From Geitlerinema sp. S16 (GTDB lineage: Bacteria; Cyanobacteriota; Cyanobacteriia; Cyanobacteriales; Geitlerinemataceae): DNA of 64,000 nucleotides. The notes under the pieces were generated by a model. It made no database searches, had not been told where the DNA came from, and was given only the letters and a program-made list of their open reading frames with translations. Positions within the stretch are counted from its first letter, which is position 1, and every line of letters begins with the position of its first letter. The stretch lies in contig JAABST010000023.1 in assembly GCA_011390275.1 (NCBI GenBank), positions 1-64,000 of the forward strand, in the 5' to 3' direction. The translations under genes and the position numbers were made by a program. Below are positions 1 to 10,207 of this stretch, piece by piece.

Positions 1-612
1 GGGCTGGACGGAGATACCGAGGGGGGCGTCGATCGTATTGACTTGGATGGGGTTATCGGGGAGGGCGTCGGCCTGAGATTGGTTGACGATCGCGCCGGGG
101 TTGTTGCCGAACTGGAGACCAGTGGGGACGAGGACGCTGAGGAGGGCGGGATCGGTGGTGGTGTCGGTGGCGGAGAAGCTGAGGTCGTCGCCGAATTGGA
201 TGCGATCGGCGGTGGTCAAAATCAGGTCGCCGCCAATATTCACGCGGCTGTCCCTACCGAAGCTGATGCCGTTGGGATTGAGGAAAAACAGGTCGGCGGT
301 TCCGTCTACGATCAGGGTTCCATCGATTTGGCTGGGTTCGGGTCCGGTGATGCGGGTGAGGATGGTGGTGATGGTGTCGCTGGGTAGCTCGAATTGGGCG
401 GTGCGTCCGGCTTCGATCGAGAATTCCCTAAAGCTGTGGAAAAGGTTGGTGGCGTTGGGGGTGAGGGGTTGGCCGGTGATGCGATCGAGGGTTTGTTCGG
501 GGGTGAGGGTTGTGGGGGTTGTGTTGTCGGGGATGATTTGGGCGATCGTGGGTTGGGAGAGGGCAAGGGTTGTGAGGGTGAGGAGGGCTACGATGCGAGG
601 TGGAATGGGCAT
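1..612 (-). CDS. TPS-domain (filamentous haemagglutinin-like) exported protein, 5' part
   Basis: The minus strand is open from an ATG at 612 to the left edge, so only the first 204 codons are present. It begins with a signal peptide (MPIPPRIVALLTLTTLALS, cleavage near QPTIAQ). It then reads as the two-partner-secretion domain that cyanobacteria carry in haemagglutinin-like proteins: an early TPEQTLDRITGQPL segment, then FHSFREFSIEAG, ITGPEPSQIDGTL, and FLNPNGISFG followed by a right-handed beta-helix-like stretch. In this family the domain is recognised by a TpsB outer-membrane pore, and the protein is released or held at the cell surface. It lies 79 nt downstream of the giant subtilase gene on the same strand, so the two may be co-transcribed. 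The plus-strand open frames here are shadows. The C-terminal part, which would define the passenger, is outside the window. Confidence 0.85.
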   Translation of the reverse strand, partial: MPIPPRIVALLTLTTLALSQPTIAQIIPDNTTPTTLTPEQTLDRITGQPLTPNATNLFHSFREFSIEAGRTAQFELPSDTITTILTRITGPEPSQIDGTLIVDGTADLFFLNPNGISFGRDSRVNIGGDLILTTADRIQFGDDLSFSATDTTTDPALLSVLVPTGLQFGNNPGAIVNQSQADALPDNPIQVNTIDAPLGISVQP

Positions 613-691
613 GGTTTAGACCGAAACCTGAGGCAAGGTTTCTATGCTAGCGTCTGGCGATCGTGATCAAGCGTTGGTGACGGTAACCGGA

Positions 692-3600
692 TCATGTGAA
701 GCTATTACCACTCAGGTCAATATTGACGAGTTTGGGCATTTCTACCGTTGGCGGATTGATGAGACCCGTAGGAATAATTCCAGAGAGGTTGTTGTTTTGT
801 AGCTCGAGAACTGTGAGATTGCCCAAGTTGAACAGTTGCTCAGGAATAGACCCACTCAAGCTATTGTTGCCCAGAGTCAGTGACAAGAGTTTAGAAAGAT
901 TTCCTAATTCTGCCGGGATCTCTCCACTCAAAACATTGCGACTTAACTCTAGCTGGAGAAGATTGGAGAGATTGCCTAATTCTGTTGGGATTTCTCCACT
1001 GAGGCTATTGTCGGCTAGAAATAGCCATGTGAGGTTAGAGAGATTGCCTAGTTCTGCTGGGATTTCTCCACTCACACCACTGACATTAAGATTCAGAAAA
1101 GAAAGGTTAGATAAGTTACCTAATTCGGCAGGTATTTCTCCGCTTAAGCGATTACCACCCAGAGACAAAAAAGACAGTTCAGAGAGGTTGCCCAACTCGG
1201 CAGGTATTTCTCCGCTTAAGCCGTTGACACTCAGGGAGATTTCATTGACGTTATTCCCTTCCAAGTTAATTCCGTGCCAGTCTTCGACGATAGAGGCGAG
1301 GGGTGGCAGCTCACTACTGAAATCCCAACTTGACCAGCCAGTATTGTTAGTCCAGTTTACGCCTTCGGTGTTTTGGTAGAGGGTCTTGAGGGCGGCGTAG
1401 TCTGACCAATGAAGGCGGGGTTCACTACCAAAGTTATTTCCGCTGAGATCGACAATAACCAGGTTCGGCATTTCAATGGTAGGTAGATTGATTAAGCCCG
1501 CAGGAATCTCTCCGTAAAGATTATTGTTTTGCAGTTGCAACCACTCCAAGCTGTCTAACTCCAAAAACTCTATCGGTATTTCTCCACGTAAATGGTTGTT
1601 TTGAAGAAATAGACGAGATAGACGAGATAGATTTCCCAGCTCTACCGGAATTTCACCACTCAGGTCATTATTATATAGTTCTAGTATTTCAATACTAGAG
1701 AGAAAACCTAGCTCTGTCGGTATTTCTCCAGTTAATTGATTGTTAGACAGGTATAGAATTTCAAGGCTAGAGAGAAAACTTAACTCTGTCGGTATTTCTC
1801 CAGTTAATTGATTGTTAGGCAGGGATAGCTGAGAGAGATTAGAGAGAGCACCTAGCTCTGTCGGTATTTCTCCAGTTAATTGATTGTTAGACAGGTATAG
1901 CTGAGAGAGATTAGAGAGAGCACCTAGCTCTGCCGGTATTTCTCCAGTTAATTGATTGTTAGACAGGTATAGCTGAGAGAGATTAGAGAGGTTGCCCAAC
2001 TCCGCTGGAATTCCTCCAGTTAAGCCGATGCCGTGTAAGGCTAGATACTCCAGGCTAGAGAGATTCCCCAGTTCTATCGGTATCTCTCCACGCAGGAGAT
2101 TGTCTCCGCTTAAATCGTTGGAGAATAGAGAAAGGTGTTTGAGATTAGAGAGGTTACCCAACTCCGCTGGAATTCCTCCAGTTAAACCCTGGTTGTGTAA
2201 GACAAGGCGAGAGAGATTAGAGAGGTTACCCAACTCTGCTGGAATCCCTCCCGTCAAACCATTACCAGACATCTGAAGAATATTAACAGTGTTACCTTCT
2301 GTGTCAATTCCATACCAATCCTCCACGATCGAAACTAACGGCGGAACCTCACGACTGAAATCCCAATCCGACCAACCCATATTATTCGTCCAATTCTCCC
2401 CATCCGTCGATTCATACAACGCCCGCAACGCCGCATAATCCACCGGATCAAGCCGTAACCCACGATCATCCATCGAAAGCGAAATCGTCTCACCGATCGC
2501 CTCGTTAAACCCATCACTCACCCCCGTCGCGATCGTCACATTCCCGTCATAACCCAACACCGCCGTAAACTCCACACCCGCCAACACCGCATTCACCTCA
2601 TCCGGCGAACCTTCCACCGTCAACCGGCCATCGCTGAACTCAACCCGCGCCACATTCGCCACCGTCGTCGCCAGCGTCCCCGCCGCCACATCCGACAGCG
2701 TTAACGTCGCCGTCACCAACTCACCATCATCATTAACCCCAATCTCCGTTAACGCCAACGGCTCACCCGGTACATACTCCTGACTTCGTGAAAACTTCGC
2801 CAACATCAGATCGATCGAACCCGCTTGAGTTTCACCCGGAAGCGCCCCCGAGATTGAACCCACCCCATAGGTCGTCCCCGCTCCATCCGTCACCAGTTCC
2901 TTCAAACTGTCCCAACTTGGGAAGCCAAACTGCAAACTCTCCCCACGACGCCCCTGAGTATCATAGGTCGCCAGGAACGCATCAATTTGACCCGCCGCCG
3001 GATTCCCATCCAGTGAACCACCCACATGACCCGACACCAGGATCTGATTGCCATCCACCACTAGGCCATAGGCATAATCATCACTATCGCGCTCACCGCC
3101 CACGCCCTCAACACTGAACTGATCCGTCCAAATGAGGCTACCATCTTTGCCGAGTTTCGCCACCACCACGTCACGGTTCTCGCCCGCTGTTTCACCTGGG
3201 AGTACGCCATAGGTCTTACCAGCAATGTAGATCATGCCATCATTGGCTATGTCGATCGCCTGGGCTACATCCTCTTCAGACGAGCCAAACTGAGTATTCC
3301 AGAGCAGATCGCCCGCCGGACTATAGCGAGCTACAAAGATATCGCGATTCCCCCCAGAGGTTTCGCCATCTAGCGTGCCGCCGACTTGACCGGTGATCAG
3401 GATATCGTTTGTGGTTGGATCGATCGCGGCATGGAGTCCCTCGGTGTTGCTATTCGCAGTGGAGGTGAGCTGACGTGTCCAGCCGATATTGCCATCGGGG
3501 TCAAATTGAACAATCAGCGCATCATAACCCGCGTGGGTCTGAACACCATCTAACAAGCCAACGGTTGAACCGATCGCGTAGAAATTGCCTGCTCCATCGG

Positions 3601-6600
3601 CTTGGACATCCCAGAAGCGATCGAACTCACTGGTTCCAATCTGTTTTGTCCAAGCGATATCACCACTGGTGTCGTATTTAACAATGATGCCATCGCTTGA
3701 GCCGAAGTTTGTTGCACCACCGATCGCTCGGTTGGTCGCACCCACCGCGTAAGCATTACCCTCTGCATCGGTTGTAACACCGTAGAAAGCGTCATCACCG
3801 TCTGTGCCGATCGACCGCTGCCAGAGTTGATTGCCGTCGCGATCGTAGCGTGCCAGGTACGTATCACCCGTTGAGCCGACCGTTGCGTCACGTCCCTGAT
3901 AAGTATGGCCGTCGATATCACCCGTAATCCAGCCCGCGAGGAACACGTTCCCGGCATTGTCTACTGCCACGCTTTCACCCACCTCAAAGCCCGCACTACC
4001 AGCTTGCCGCGCCCACTCCTGGATCGGTTCCACCACAATACTCGGGGCAGTGTCATCGAGTTCCACCAGACCGGGCATTAAATAATCGGCAGAACGATCA
4101 TTCCAGCCGTGGCTCTCACGTACTGCGTACATGTGTGCAAAGTCTTCACCTTCATCAAGCCCAGAAACTCTTCGATTATTATCAGGATAACCGTCAAACC
4201 AGGCGGTATAGGTGCTTGTTTTACCATCTACCCATTGGAACTTGCCTTCCACCGCGCCGACGACCGGACTGTCGGTGTAGCCAATCCAATGTGAGCCAGA
4301 ACCAAAGGTATCAATGAGCCATTGGTTCTCAGCCGCATTCTCCACAGTCACCAGATGACCACCGTAGTGTTTCGCTGTTTCCTCTGCCCCCAACCAGGTA
4401 TCTGTGGGGGTCGCAAAGTAGCGCTTACCGGTGTCGGGATTGGTGATGATCGTCGGTGTAAAATCACTATCGCGATCGCCGATCGTTACCTGGCCAGTCC
4501 CATACGCACCACTACGATAGTCAGCCGACTTGCCAATCGAAACCGTCACGACTTCCTCAGCTTCACTCTCTCCGTCAAAGATACCGATCACTGGCACGAT
4601 CGCCAAGGATTCACCCGCTGCGATCGTCACCGTGTCGGGAATCTCACGATAATCAACTCCATTTGTTGCCGTACCGTTCTGCGACAAATTGACCGTCAAC
4701 GGCTGCGAGAGATCGCCGACCCGCTGAATCAGAATTTGTCCTGCGTTACCCGCTTCATCCGCTTCCGCATCCGTCACCATAACATTGACAATTGGTGTCT
4801 CAAGTTGCGATGGATCGATCTCGATGACACCTCGATACTCAAATAGGCTGGCAGGAGTATCGTTCCATGCACCATTCGGGAATTTCCAGTGACCTTCAGA
4901 CCAATAGCGAATGTGTGCAAAGTCCTCACCATCTCCATAGTCATTCGGTTCATTTTCTGGCCAGTTTTGATAGGTCAGCTCCTCACCGTTGACCCAACCA
5001 AATTCTCCTTCGGAAAAACCATAAAGTTCACTATCGGTTGCCCCCATCCAAATTGCACCCAAGGAGAATGGATCGAAGGTCTCGCGAATCCAGGCCTCTT
5101 CTTCCGCACTATTAATTGCCACCAGATTACCGCCCAGTGCTTCCGCCTGTGCCTGTGCGCCATGCCAGGTATCCGCTTCACTCAGCAGGTAGAAGTGGCC
5201 GTCATATTCATAGAGGAAATCTTCGTAGCGACTGGTGGTAGTGCTGTCCGCGATCGCGATCACTGCCGTACCACCAGTCACATGATGACCCGAGCTATTC
5301 ACCAGTGTTAGACCTAGAGACTCTTCGCCCTCCACGAGGTAATCATGTTTTGCCACGATCGGAATCAACACCGTCTCCTGACCTGCCGCAAACTGCACCG
5401 AATCCGGCAACGCCTCACCCGCGCGGGTCATGGCATCATCAGCATTTGTCCAGTTAAGTGACACCTGTAATGACTCGGAGAGATCGCCTGATCGCTCGAT
5501 CGCGATCATTGCCCCATCACCAGCCTCACTCGCCGAACCATCTAACACCGACACCGAGACACCGGGCTGCGTGCCAAATACCTCCACCTGCCACCCGATC
5601 AGCTCACCCGACACATCATTATCATGCTCATCGTAAACCCGTAACGTCCAATCCCCCAACGCCGACTCACCCCGGAAAAACGGCGTCGAGAACGTCCAGT
5701 TACGCGGGCTTGACGATAGCTTCGACTCATCCGTCACCCAACCCTGACCCGGATTAAGCACCGGTGACTCCACCGCCAAGGACGACCCATCTGCCAACGG
5801 AATCGCATCCGCCATTGCCCGCTTCAAGATCACCGATGTTTCCGAGGGTGACTCCAGCACCACCGTCAACTCTCCCCAATCTTGGTGATCCGTCGTTAAC
5901 GAGACCTCCACCCACTCCAGATCAATATCCTCATCGATCATCTGACGCGCCGAATTATCATCAGAAACCACGATCGAGCCACCATCCGGAATCGTTTCCG
6001 CCACGTATTGCCAAACACTCTTCGCACTCACCTGCTGCGGCAACAGCTCATAGGTCGCCGGATCGGCAAGCTCGATCGCTGCATAGGCATCGATCAGACC
6101 AAACCCATGCCGGTAGCTGAACGCCTTACCCGCATAGTTTTGCGACCGGCCCGACGCCACACCCAACGCCGCCGCGTCATGGTTCACATCAAACCAATTT
6201 TCCGGAACTTTTGCGGTTTGTCGATTGCCATTGTCATCAAAATACGGGAATGATCGCGTCTGCGTTGAGTCCGCATCGTAGCCCAGATCGATCGGCTTGG
6301 CCGTCTCTGCCAGAATGTGCTGGATATCCCGCGCCGTTAAGGCCGGGTTGTACTCACGCAACAACGCCACCACCCCCGAAACGAACGGAGCCGCCGCTGA
6401 TGTACCGCTGAATGTATCGGTATAGCGTTCGCCATACTGATCTCCAGATAGCACCATTAGACGACTATCAAACTCATCATCAAGTGCGTTGCCAATATGG
6501 GCGCTTGATGGCGCAACGATGAACGTTCCACTATTGCTGTAGTCTGTCACGACCCAGTCATCATGGGCAAATGCCGCAGCCCCAACTGAAACCCCGAACC

Positions 6601-9600
6601 GGCTAGAGTTGAGAGGATATTGACCAATATGGCCAATTCCAGGCAGAGATAAGCGATCATTTCCTGCCGACCAGACATAGACTGTACCGAGGCCATCGGC
6701 TCCCGTTTCAAATCCAGCCTTTAGACCTGCACTCGCGAGCGGCAAGAAAGCAAATGCTTCAGTACCCCAACTGTTATTAACAATCGGTAACGACAGATCG
6801 CGACCAGAATCATACAGCGCTTTCTGAATAGTTCGTCCCGCTTGGCCAAAGGTTTGGGTCAACGGGTCTAGCTCACCGATGAGCTGGATTGCGAAAATAT
6901 CGGCCTGTGGTGCGACGCCTAACATGCTGTCCTCATCGCCGCTACCATTACCAATTCCCGCAACAGCAATACTCATCACCGATGTACCGTGCGTATCAAC
7001 ATAGTCAAAGCGAAGCCGCACCGACTCAATCGCCCGTTCCACTAACTCCTCTACTCCCGGCGTAGTCATAATCCGCTTCGGACCATCAAACGAAATCGTC
7101 CACTGACCGCCCACAAATTGGTGTTTTACCTTAGAAACGCGATTCTCGTATTGACTACTTTGTTTATCAAAAGTGTAGATCAACCCATCCGATTCAAGAT
7201 TTTCTAACTTTGGAATGTATACGTGGGGAGGCACATTCACCTCACCATCGCCCCAACCTGGACGCCATGACCAAAAAGTATTACGTGCCGCATCTTTCAA
7301 ATCCAAAATCTGACCATCGGCGGCGGGAACATGTAGCTTGACATTAAGCTTATCGATGAGATTCTCTAGAGTCTCTACATCCAGACTCTGTAGAAGAGCC
7401 TGCTCCTCCTGGGTCAAATCTTCTGGTGTTAGCTCAGCCAGTTTTAGCTCAAAGCTTAAGTCCGTGAGTGAGCCTAATGCCAGTACATCGATTTTGTACG
7501 ATAGGCGATCATCTTCTGGGAAATGAGCACGAACACGAGGGATGAGTTGATAATCATCATTGATTGGGCTGAACGGGCTTTCATATACATTTTTTTGAGC
7601 AACCTCACCATTCGGATCGCCTGTTAAATCCAGTTCCTGGACGTCACGATTTACAAATTCAGCATCACTGGTATCTAAGCCACCATCGACAAATGCAATC
7701 CGAATACTGTTACCCAGAACATCAAAGTCTTGCCAGATATCGGATATTGTCCGGTCGCTCCAAATTTCCGTTGCGCCAGTCTGGAGTGACCACTGTTCAT
7801 CAAAGAGCGTATCCGTCGCTTGGCCGGGCGCGTGGTAGCGCAACTGTTGCTTCCCATCGGGATAGGCCAGCTCGACCCCATCGATCGCTGCCAATTGATC
7901 GCGAATCTCCCCATTCGTCCGCGATCCGTCAAACTCGAAGCCCCAGGTATGATTGATCGCCGTCGAACTAAACGCCGTCGCCCCGATCGCTACTGCTGTC
8001 GCCGCGATATCCGTCCCCGGCGTTAGCCATATCACCCAGCCCGTCGCCGGTTCCACCATCCGCTCCGGATCATCCGCCCACTGTGCATGATCCACCAAAC
8101 CCCACCGCACACTATTCGACAGATCGGTGTCACCATCCCCCGACACCACCCACACCGACTGCGACCATTGGGCATACGCGCCACTCACCGAACCGTCTGC
8201 GTCATAGTCGATCGCACGACCCCGAAGCTGATATTTTCCCGGCGCTAACCCCGCGAACTCCACCTCAAAATCAAACCGAGCCGTACCGTCGCCACCGTCG
8301 CGAAACTCCGTCACATCGTCGACAATGTCGATCACCGTGCCATCCGGCGCAACCCAGGCGAAATCGATCAAAGCAATATTGCGCCAGCCGTCAGGGTCTG
8401 CGGCGCGGGCATTGCTAAAGCGGAGGGTTTCATCGGTGGTGTAGAGCGGTAATGCACCGAATTTGAGCAGGTTGGGACGCTGGGGAGCAGGATCTTGGGG
8501 ATCGGGATCGCGGGGATCGGGATCGTCAACATTAGAGTGGGGAATCGTCACCGTCAAGCTTTGCGACGCGATCGTGCTGGTCGCACCGGCAGCATCGATC
8601 GCCGTCACCCGCAGACCATAACTTCCCGCCGCCAAGGTCGCCGCCAGCGCCACATCCACCGCAAATCGAGCAGTGTCGTCATCACTTTGGGTCAGAGTCT
8701 CGATCGTGGTGGTGTTCACCGGCTGACCCGCCGGATCGATTAGCTCCACCATGACCCGATCAATATCAGCCCAGCCATCCGCATCGGTCACCTGACCCGA
8801 TAGCGTTAACGTGGTGCCGCGATTGTAGGCATTGGAGAAGGTATCAAGGAGGGGGGAATTCGGAGCCGTATTGGTCGGGTCGGGGTCAGGATTTTGGGCA
8901 GGAGTCAGGCCAGGATCGGTCGTTGAATTGGACGGGGAAATCACGAGATCGATCGCCACGATCGCCGAACCCGTGTCCTTCAAATCCCGAGGCGTCAGCG
9001 TCAGGCTATAGGTTCCAGCGCCTAAACCACCCGTAGCCACAGTCCGATCGATCGAAAACGTGTGACCGTTGCCGCTTGGCGTCAGGTTAATCGCGATCGT
9101 TCGCACCACATTACCCGATGCATCGGTAACCTCCGCCGTGAGCGAGTCGATATCCCACGCGCCGTTCTCATCCGTCACCGTGCCCGAAATCGGAAACTCG
9201 CGCAAATCCAAACCGGTCACGTCAAACTCGACGATCGGCGCAACATTATCCCAACGCGGTATGGTCGTCCGCCAATCGTCTTTTCCTGGCGCAATCTGGA
9301 TCAAATCATCGATCGAACCAATACCGCGCGGCGTCACGCCCGTTAACCGAAAGCCGAAATCGTTATAGTCCCGATCGGAACCCAAATCGATGCGCTTGTC
9401 TTCCATGACGTAGATGTCACGATCGGCAACTGCAATTTGACCGAAGTAGAAGCCATCGTCCGGGTTGGCCGTGGCGATCGAAAATAAAGGCCGCTTATCG
9501 CCGCCAATCTCCGGATTTGCCCGCACCTCCGCAAAGGTTCCGTTCGGAATTAGGACGATTGCCACCGCGTCCCCCGGCGTCATCTCGACAATCTGGCTAC

Positions 9601-10207
9601 CGCGATACTCACCCGTCTCATCGTGGAACAGATCGATCCAGGGATTGTCTACCCGATCGCTAACCAGGTGATAGCCGAGAGAGGAATTTGACAACACGCG
9701 ATCGACAATCTCGCGCGTCCAGTCCGCCGCACCCCATTCAAAATCTGCTAAACCGTGCAGGCTAACGATTCCCGCTTCGCCTTGATAGCGTCCATCGTCC
9801 AGGGCGTAGTCAAATTCTAGCTGTCCGTTCGCACCCACAATAAACACGCCATCGGCTGAGTCTGCGGGGTCTTCTCCCGTGAGCGGGTCGATCAAAGGAC
9901 TATCACCGGGCGCGATCGTCAAGGTGTAGTCGAGATCTTGATCGGTGCGTCTCACCTCCAGCGAATATAGGATGCCGCTGCCCAAGTTCGTGAGCGCCAC
10001 GTCACCACCGTCATATCCCGCATCGGGTTCGGCCACGATCGCACCACTCTGATCCCGCACCGTCCAGCCCAAATCCGCACCCAGCGAGAAAACCACATCT
10101 TGCGATCCCTCAAGGCTGAACTGAAACACATCATTTGACTCCAGGGTCGAGACTCGATCGGTGCGTTGGGTGTTTGAGGTGAGCAAACCGAGATCGATAA
10201 GAGCCAT
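692..10207 (-). CDS. Giant multidomain subtilase with lectin, Calx-beta, SBBP and LRR domains
   Basis: About 3171 residues from the ATG at 10207. A TTG 30 codons upstream keeps the frame open but adds a tail with no family resemblance. Approximate domain order: a pre-peptidase-like beta domain (10-100); DUF4114 with DRDYNDFGFRLTG (240-290); Ig-like segments (300-720); an S8 protease with Asp in IRIAFVDGGLD (~840), His in DTHGTS (~1072), oxyanion Asn in VNNSWG and Ser in GTSAAAP (~1267); a proprotein-convertase P domain (1400-1540); Calx-beta (1545-1630); a C-type lectin fold with an EPN motif (1670-1790); a second Calx-beta (1815-1910); a second C-type lectin fold (1930-2055); SBBP beta-propeller repeats (2065-2470); and two LRR blocks of the plant-like LxGEIPxELGxLSxL type (2590-2925 and 2935-3171). 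All three catalytic residues are present, so it is probably an active exported protease or adhesin. I see no classical signal peptide, so export may use a C-terminal or other route. The order is continuous with no frameshift. Confidence 0.85.
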   Translation of the reverse strand: MALIDLGLLTSNTQRTDRVSTLESNDVFQFSLEGSQDVVFSLGADLGWTVRDQSGAIVAEPDAGYDGGDVALTNLGSGILYSLEVRRTDQDLDYTLTIAPGDSPLIDPLTGEDPADSADGVFIVGANGQLEFDYALDDGRYQGEAGIVSLHGLADFEWGAADWTREIVDRVLSNSSLGYHLVSDRVDNPWIDLFHDETGEYRGSQIVEMTPGDAVAIVLIPNGTFAEVRANPEIGGDKRPLFSIATANPDDGFYFGQIAVADRDIYVMEDKRIDLGSDRDYNDFGFRLTGVTPRGIGSIDDLIQIAPGKDDWRTTIPRWDNVAPIVEFDVTGLDLREFPISGTVTDENGAWDIDSLTAEVTDASGNVVRTIAINLTPSGNGHTFSIDRTVATGGLGAGTYSLTLTPRDLKDTGSAIVAIDLVISPSNSTTDPGLTPAQNPDPDPTNTAPNSPLLDTFSNAYNRGTTLTLSGQVTDADGWADIDRVMVELIDPAGQPVNTTTIETLTQSDDDTARFAVDVALAATLAAGSYGLRVTAIDAAGATSTIASQSLTVTIPHSNVDDPDPRDPDPQDPAPQRPNLLKFGALPLYTTDETLRFSNARAADPDGWRNIALIDFAWVAPDGTVIDIVDDVTEFRDGGDGTARFDFEVEFAGLAPGKYQLRGRAIDYDADGSVSGAYAQWSQSVWVVSGDGDTDLSNSVRWGLVDHAQWADDPERMVEPATGWVIWLTPGTDIAATAVAIGATAFSSTAINHTWGFEFDGSRTNGEIRDQLAAIDGVELAYPDGKQQLRYHAPGQATDTLFDEQWSLQTGATEIWSDRTISDIWQDFDVLGNSIRIAFVDGGLDTSDAEFVNRDVQELDLTGDPNGEVAQKNVYESPFSPINDDYQLIPRVRAHFPEDDRLSYKIDVLALGSLTDLSFELKLAELTPEDLTQEEQALLQSLDVETLENLIDKLNVKLHVPAADGQILDLKDAARNTFWSWRPGWGDGEVNVPPHVYIPKLENLESDGLIYTFDKQSSQYENRVSKVKHQFVGGQWTISFDGPKRIMTTPGVEELVERAIESVRLRFDYVDTHGTSVMSIAVAGIGNGSGDEDSMLGVAPQADIFAIQLIGELDPLTQTFGQAGRTIQKALYDSGRDLSLPIVNNSWGTEAFAFLPLASAGLKAGFETGADGLGTVYVWSAGNDRLSLPGIGHIGQYPLNSSRFGVSVGAAAFAHDDWVVTDYSNSGTFIVAPSSAHIGNALDDEFDSRLMVLSGDQYGERYTDTFSGTSAAAPFVSGVVALLREYNPALTARDIQHILAETAKPIDLGYDADSTQTRSFPYFDDNGNRQTAKVPENWFDVNHDAAALGVASGRSQNYAGKAFSYRHGFGLIDAYAAIELADPATYELLPQQVSAKSVWQYVAETIPDGGSIVVSDDNSARQMIDEDIDLEWVEVSLTTDHQDWGELTVVLESPSETSVILKRAMADAIPLADGSSLAVESPVLNPGQGWVTDESKLSSSPRNWTFSTPFFRGESALGDWTLRVYDEHDNDVSGELIGWQVEVFGTQPGVSVSVLDGSASEAGDGAMIAIERSGDLSESLQVSLNWTNADDAMTRAGEALPDSVQFAAGQETVLIPIVAKHDYLVEGEESLGLTLVNSSGHHVTGGTAVIAIADSTTTSRYEDFLYEYDGHFYLLSEADTWHGAQAQAEALGGNLVAINSAEEEAWIRETFDPFSLGAIWMGATDSELYGFSEGEFGWVNGEELTYQNWPENEPNDYGDGEDFAHIRYWSEGHWKFPNGAWNDTPASLFEYRGVIEIDPSQLETPIVNVMVTDAEADEAGNAGQILIQRVGDLSQPLTVNLSQNGTATNGVDYREIPDTVTIAAGESLAIVPVIGIFDGESEAEEVVTVSIGKSADYRSGAYGTGQVTIGDRDSDFTPTIITNPDTGKRYFATPTDTWLGAEETAKHYGGHLVTVENAAENQWLIDTFGSGSHWIGYTDSPVVGAVEGKFQWVDGKTSTYTAWFDGYPDNNRRVSGLDEGEDFAHMYAVRESHGWNDRSADYLMPGLVELDDTAPSIVVEPIQEWARQAGSAGFEVGESVAVDNAGNVFLAGWITGDIDGHTYQGRDATVGSTGDTYLARYDRDGNQLWQRSIGTDGDDAFYGVTTDAEGNAYAVGATNRAIGGATNFGSSDGIIVKYDTSGDIAWTKQIGTSEFDRFWDVQADGAGNFYAIGSTVGLLDGVQTHAGYDALIVQFDPDGNIGWTRQLTSTANSNTEGLHAAIDPTTNDILITGQVGGTLDGETSGGNRDIFVARYSPAGDLLWNTQFGSSEEDVAQAIDIANDGMIYIAGKTYGVLPGETAGENRDVVVAKLGKDGSLIWTDQFSVEGVGGERDSDDYAYGLVVDGNQILVSGHVGGSLDGNPAAGQIDAFLATYDTQGRRGESLQFGFPSWDSLKELVTDGAGTTYGVGSISGALPGETQAGSIDLMLAKFSRSQEYVPGEPLALTEIGVNDDGELVTATLTLSDVAAGTLATTVANVARVEFSDGRLTVEGSPDEVNAVLAGVEFTAVLGYDGNVTIATGVSDGFNEAIGETISLSMDDRGLRLDPVDYAALRALYESTDGENWTNNMGWSDWDFSREVPPLVSIVEDWYGIDTEGNTVNILQMSGNGLTGGIPAELGNLSNLSRLVLHNQGLTGGIPAELGNLSNLKHLSLFSNDLSGDNLLRGEIPIELGNLSSLEYLALHGIGLTGGIPAELGNLSNLSQLYLSNNQLTGEIPAELGALSNLSQLYLSNNQLTGEIPTELGALSNLSQLSLPNNQLTGEIPTELSFLSSLEILYLSNNQLTGEIPTELGFLSSIEILELYNNDLSGEIPVELGNLSRLSRLFLQNNHLRGEIPIEFLELDSLEWLQLQNNNLYGEIPAGLINLPTIEMPNLVIVDLSGNNFGSEPRLHWSDYAALKTLYQNTEGVNWTNNTGWSSWDFSSELPPLASIVEDWHGINLEGNNVNEISLSVNGLSGEIPAELGNLSELSFLSLGGNRLSGEIPAELGNLSNLSFLNLNVSGVSGEIPAELGNLSNLTWLFLADNSLSGEIPTELGNLSNLLQLELSRNVLSGEIPAELGNLSKLLSLTLGNNSLSGSIPEQLFNLGNLTVLELQNNNLSGIIPTGLINPPTVEMPKLVNIDLSGNSFT
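695..2290 (-). repeat. LRR-coding tandem repeats, 72-nt period
   Basis: The 3' end of the subtilase gene is built of 72-nt units, each encoding one 24-residue leucine-rich repeat. Between about 1680 and 2010 neighbouring units are nearly identical: the same run around TATTTCTCCAGTTAATTGAT recurs four times. Units at the block edges are more diverged. This is a sign of recent unit duplication. A 140-bp spacer encoding a TEGVNWTNNTGWS-type segment separates the two blocks. A similar DGENWTNNMGWS segment precedes the first block, so the cap plus LRR block was duplicated as a whole. Confidence 0.8.

Noticed and set aside
43..666. Plus-strand open frames over the left end
   Set aside because: They are antisense to the TPS-domain gene, whose minus-strand frame encodes a signal peptide and family motifs.
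695..2290. Eukaryotic contamination suggested by plant-like LRRs
   Set aside because: The LRRs are in frame with a bacterial subtilase and HIP1-rich DNA, and such LRRs are known in bacteria.
696..9671. Numerous plus-strand frames of 60-227 codons inside the subtilase gene
   Set aside because: They mirror the repeated LRR, lectin and propeller coding sequence and show no own start signals or motifs.
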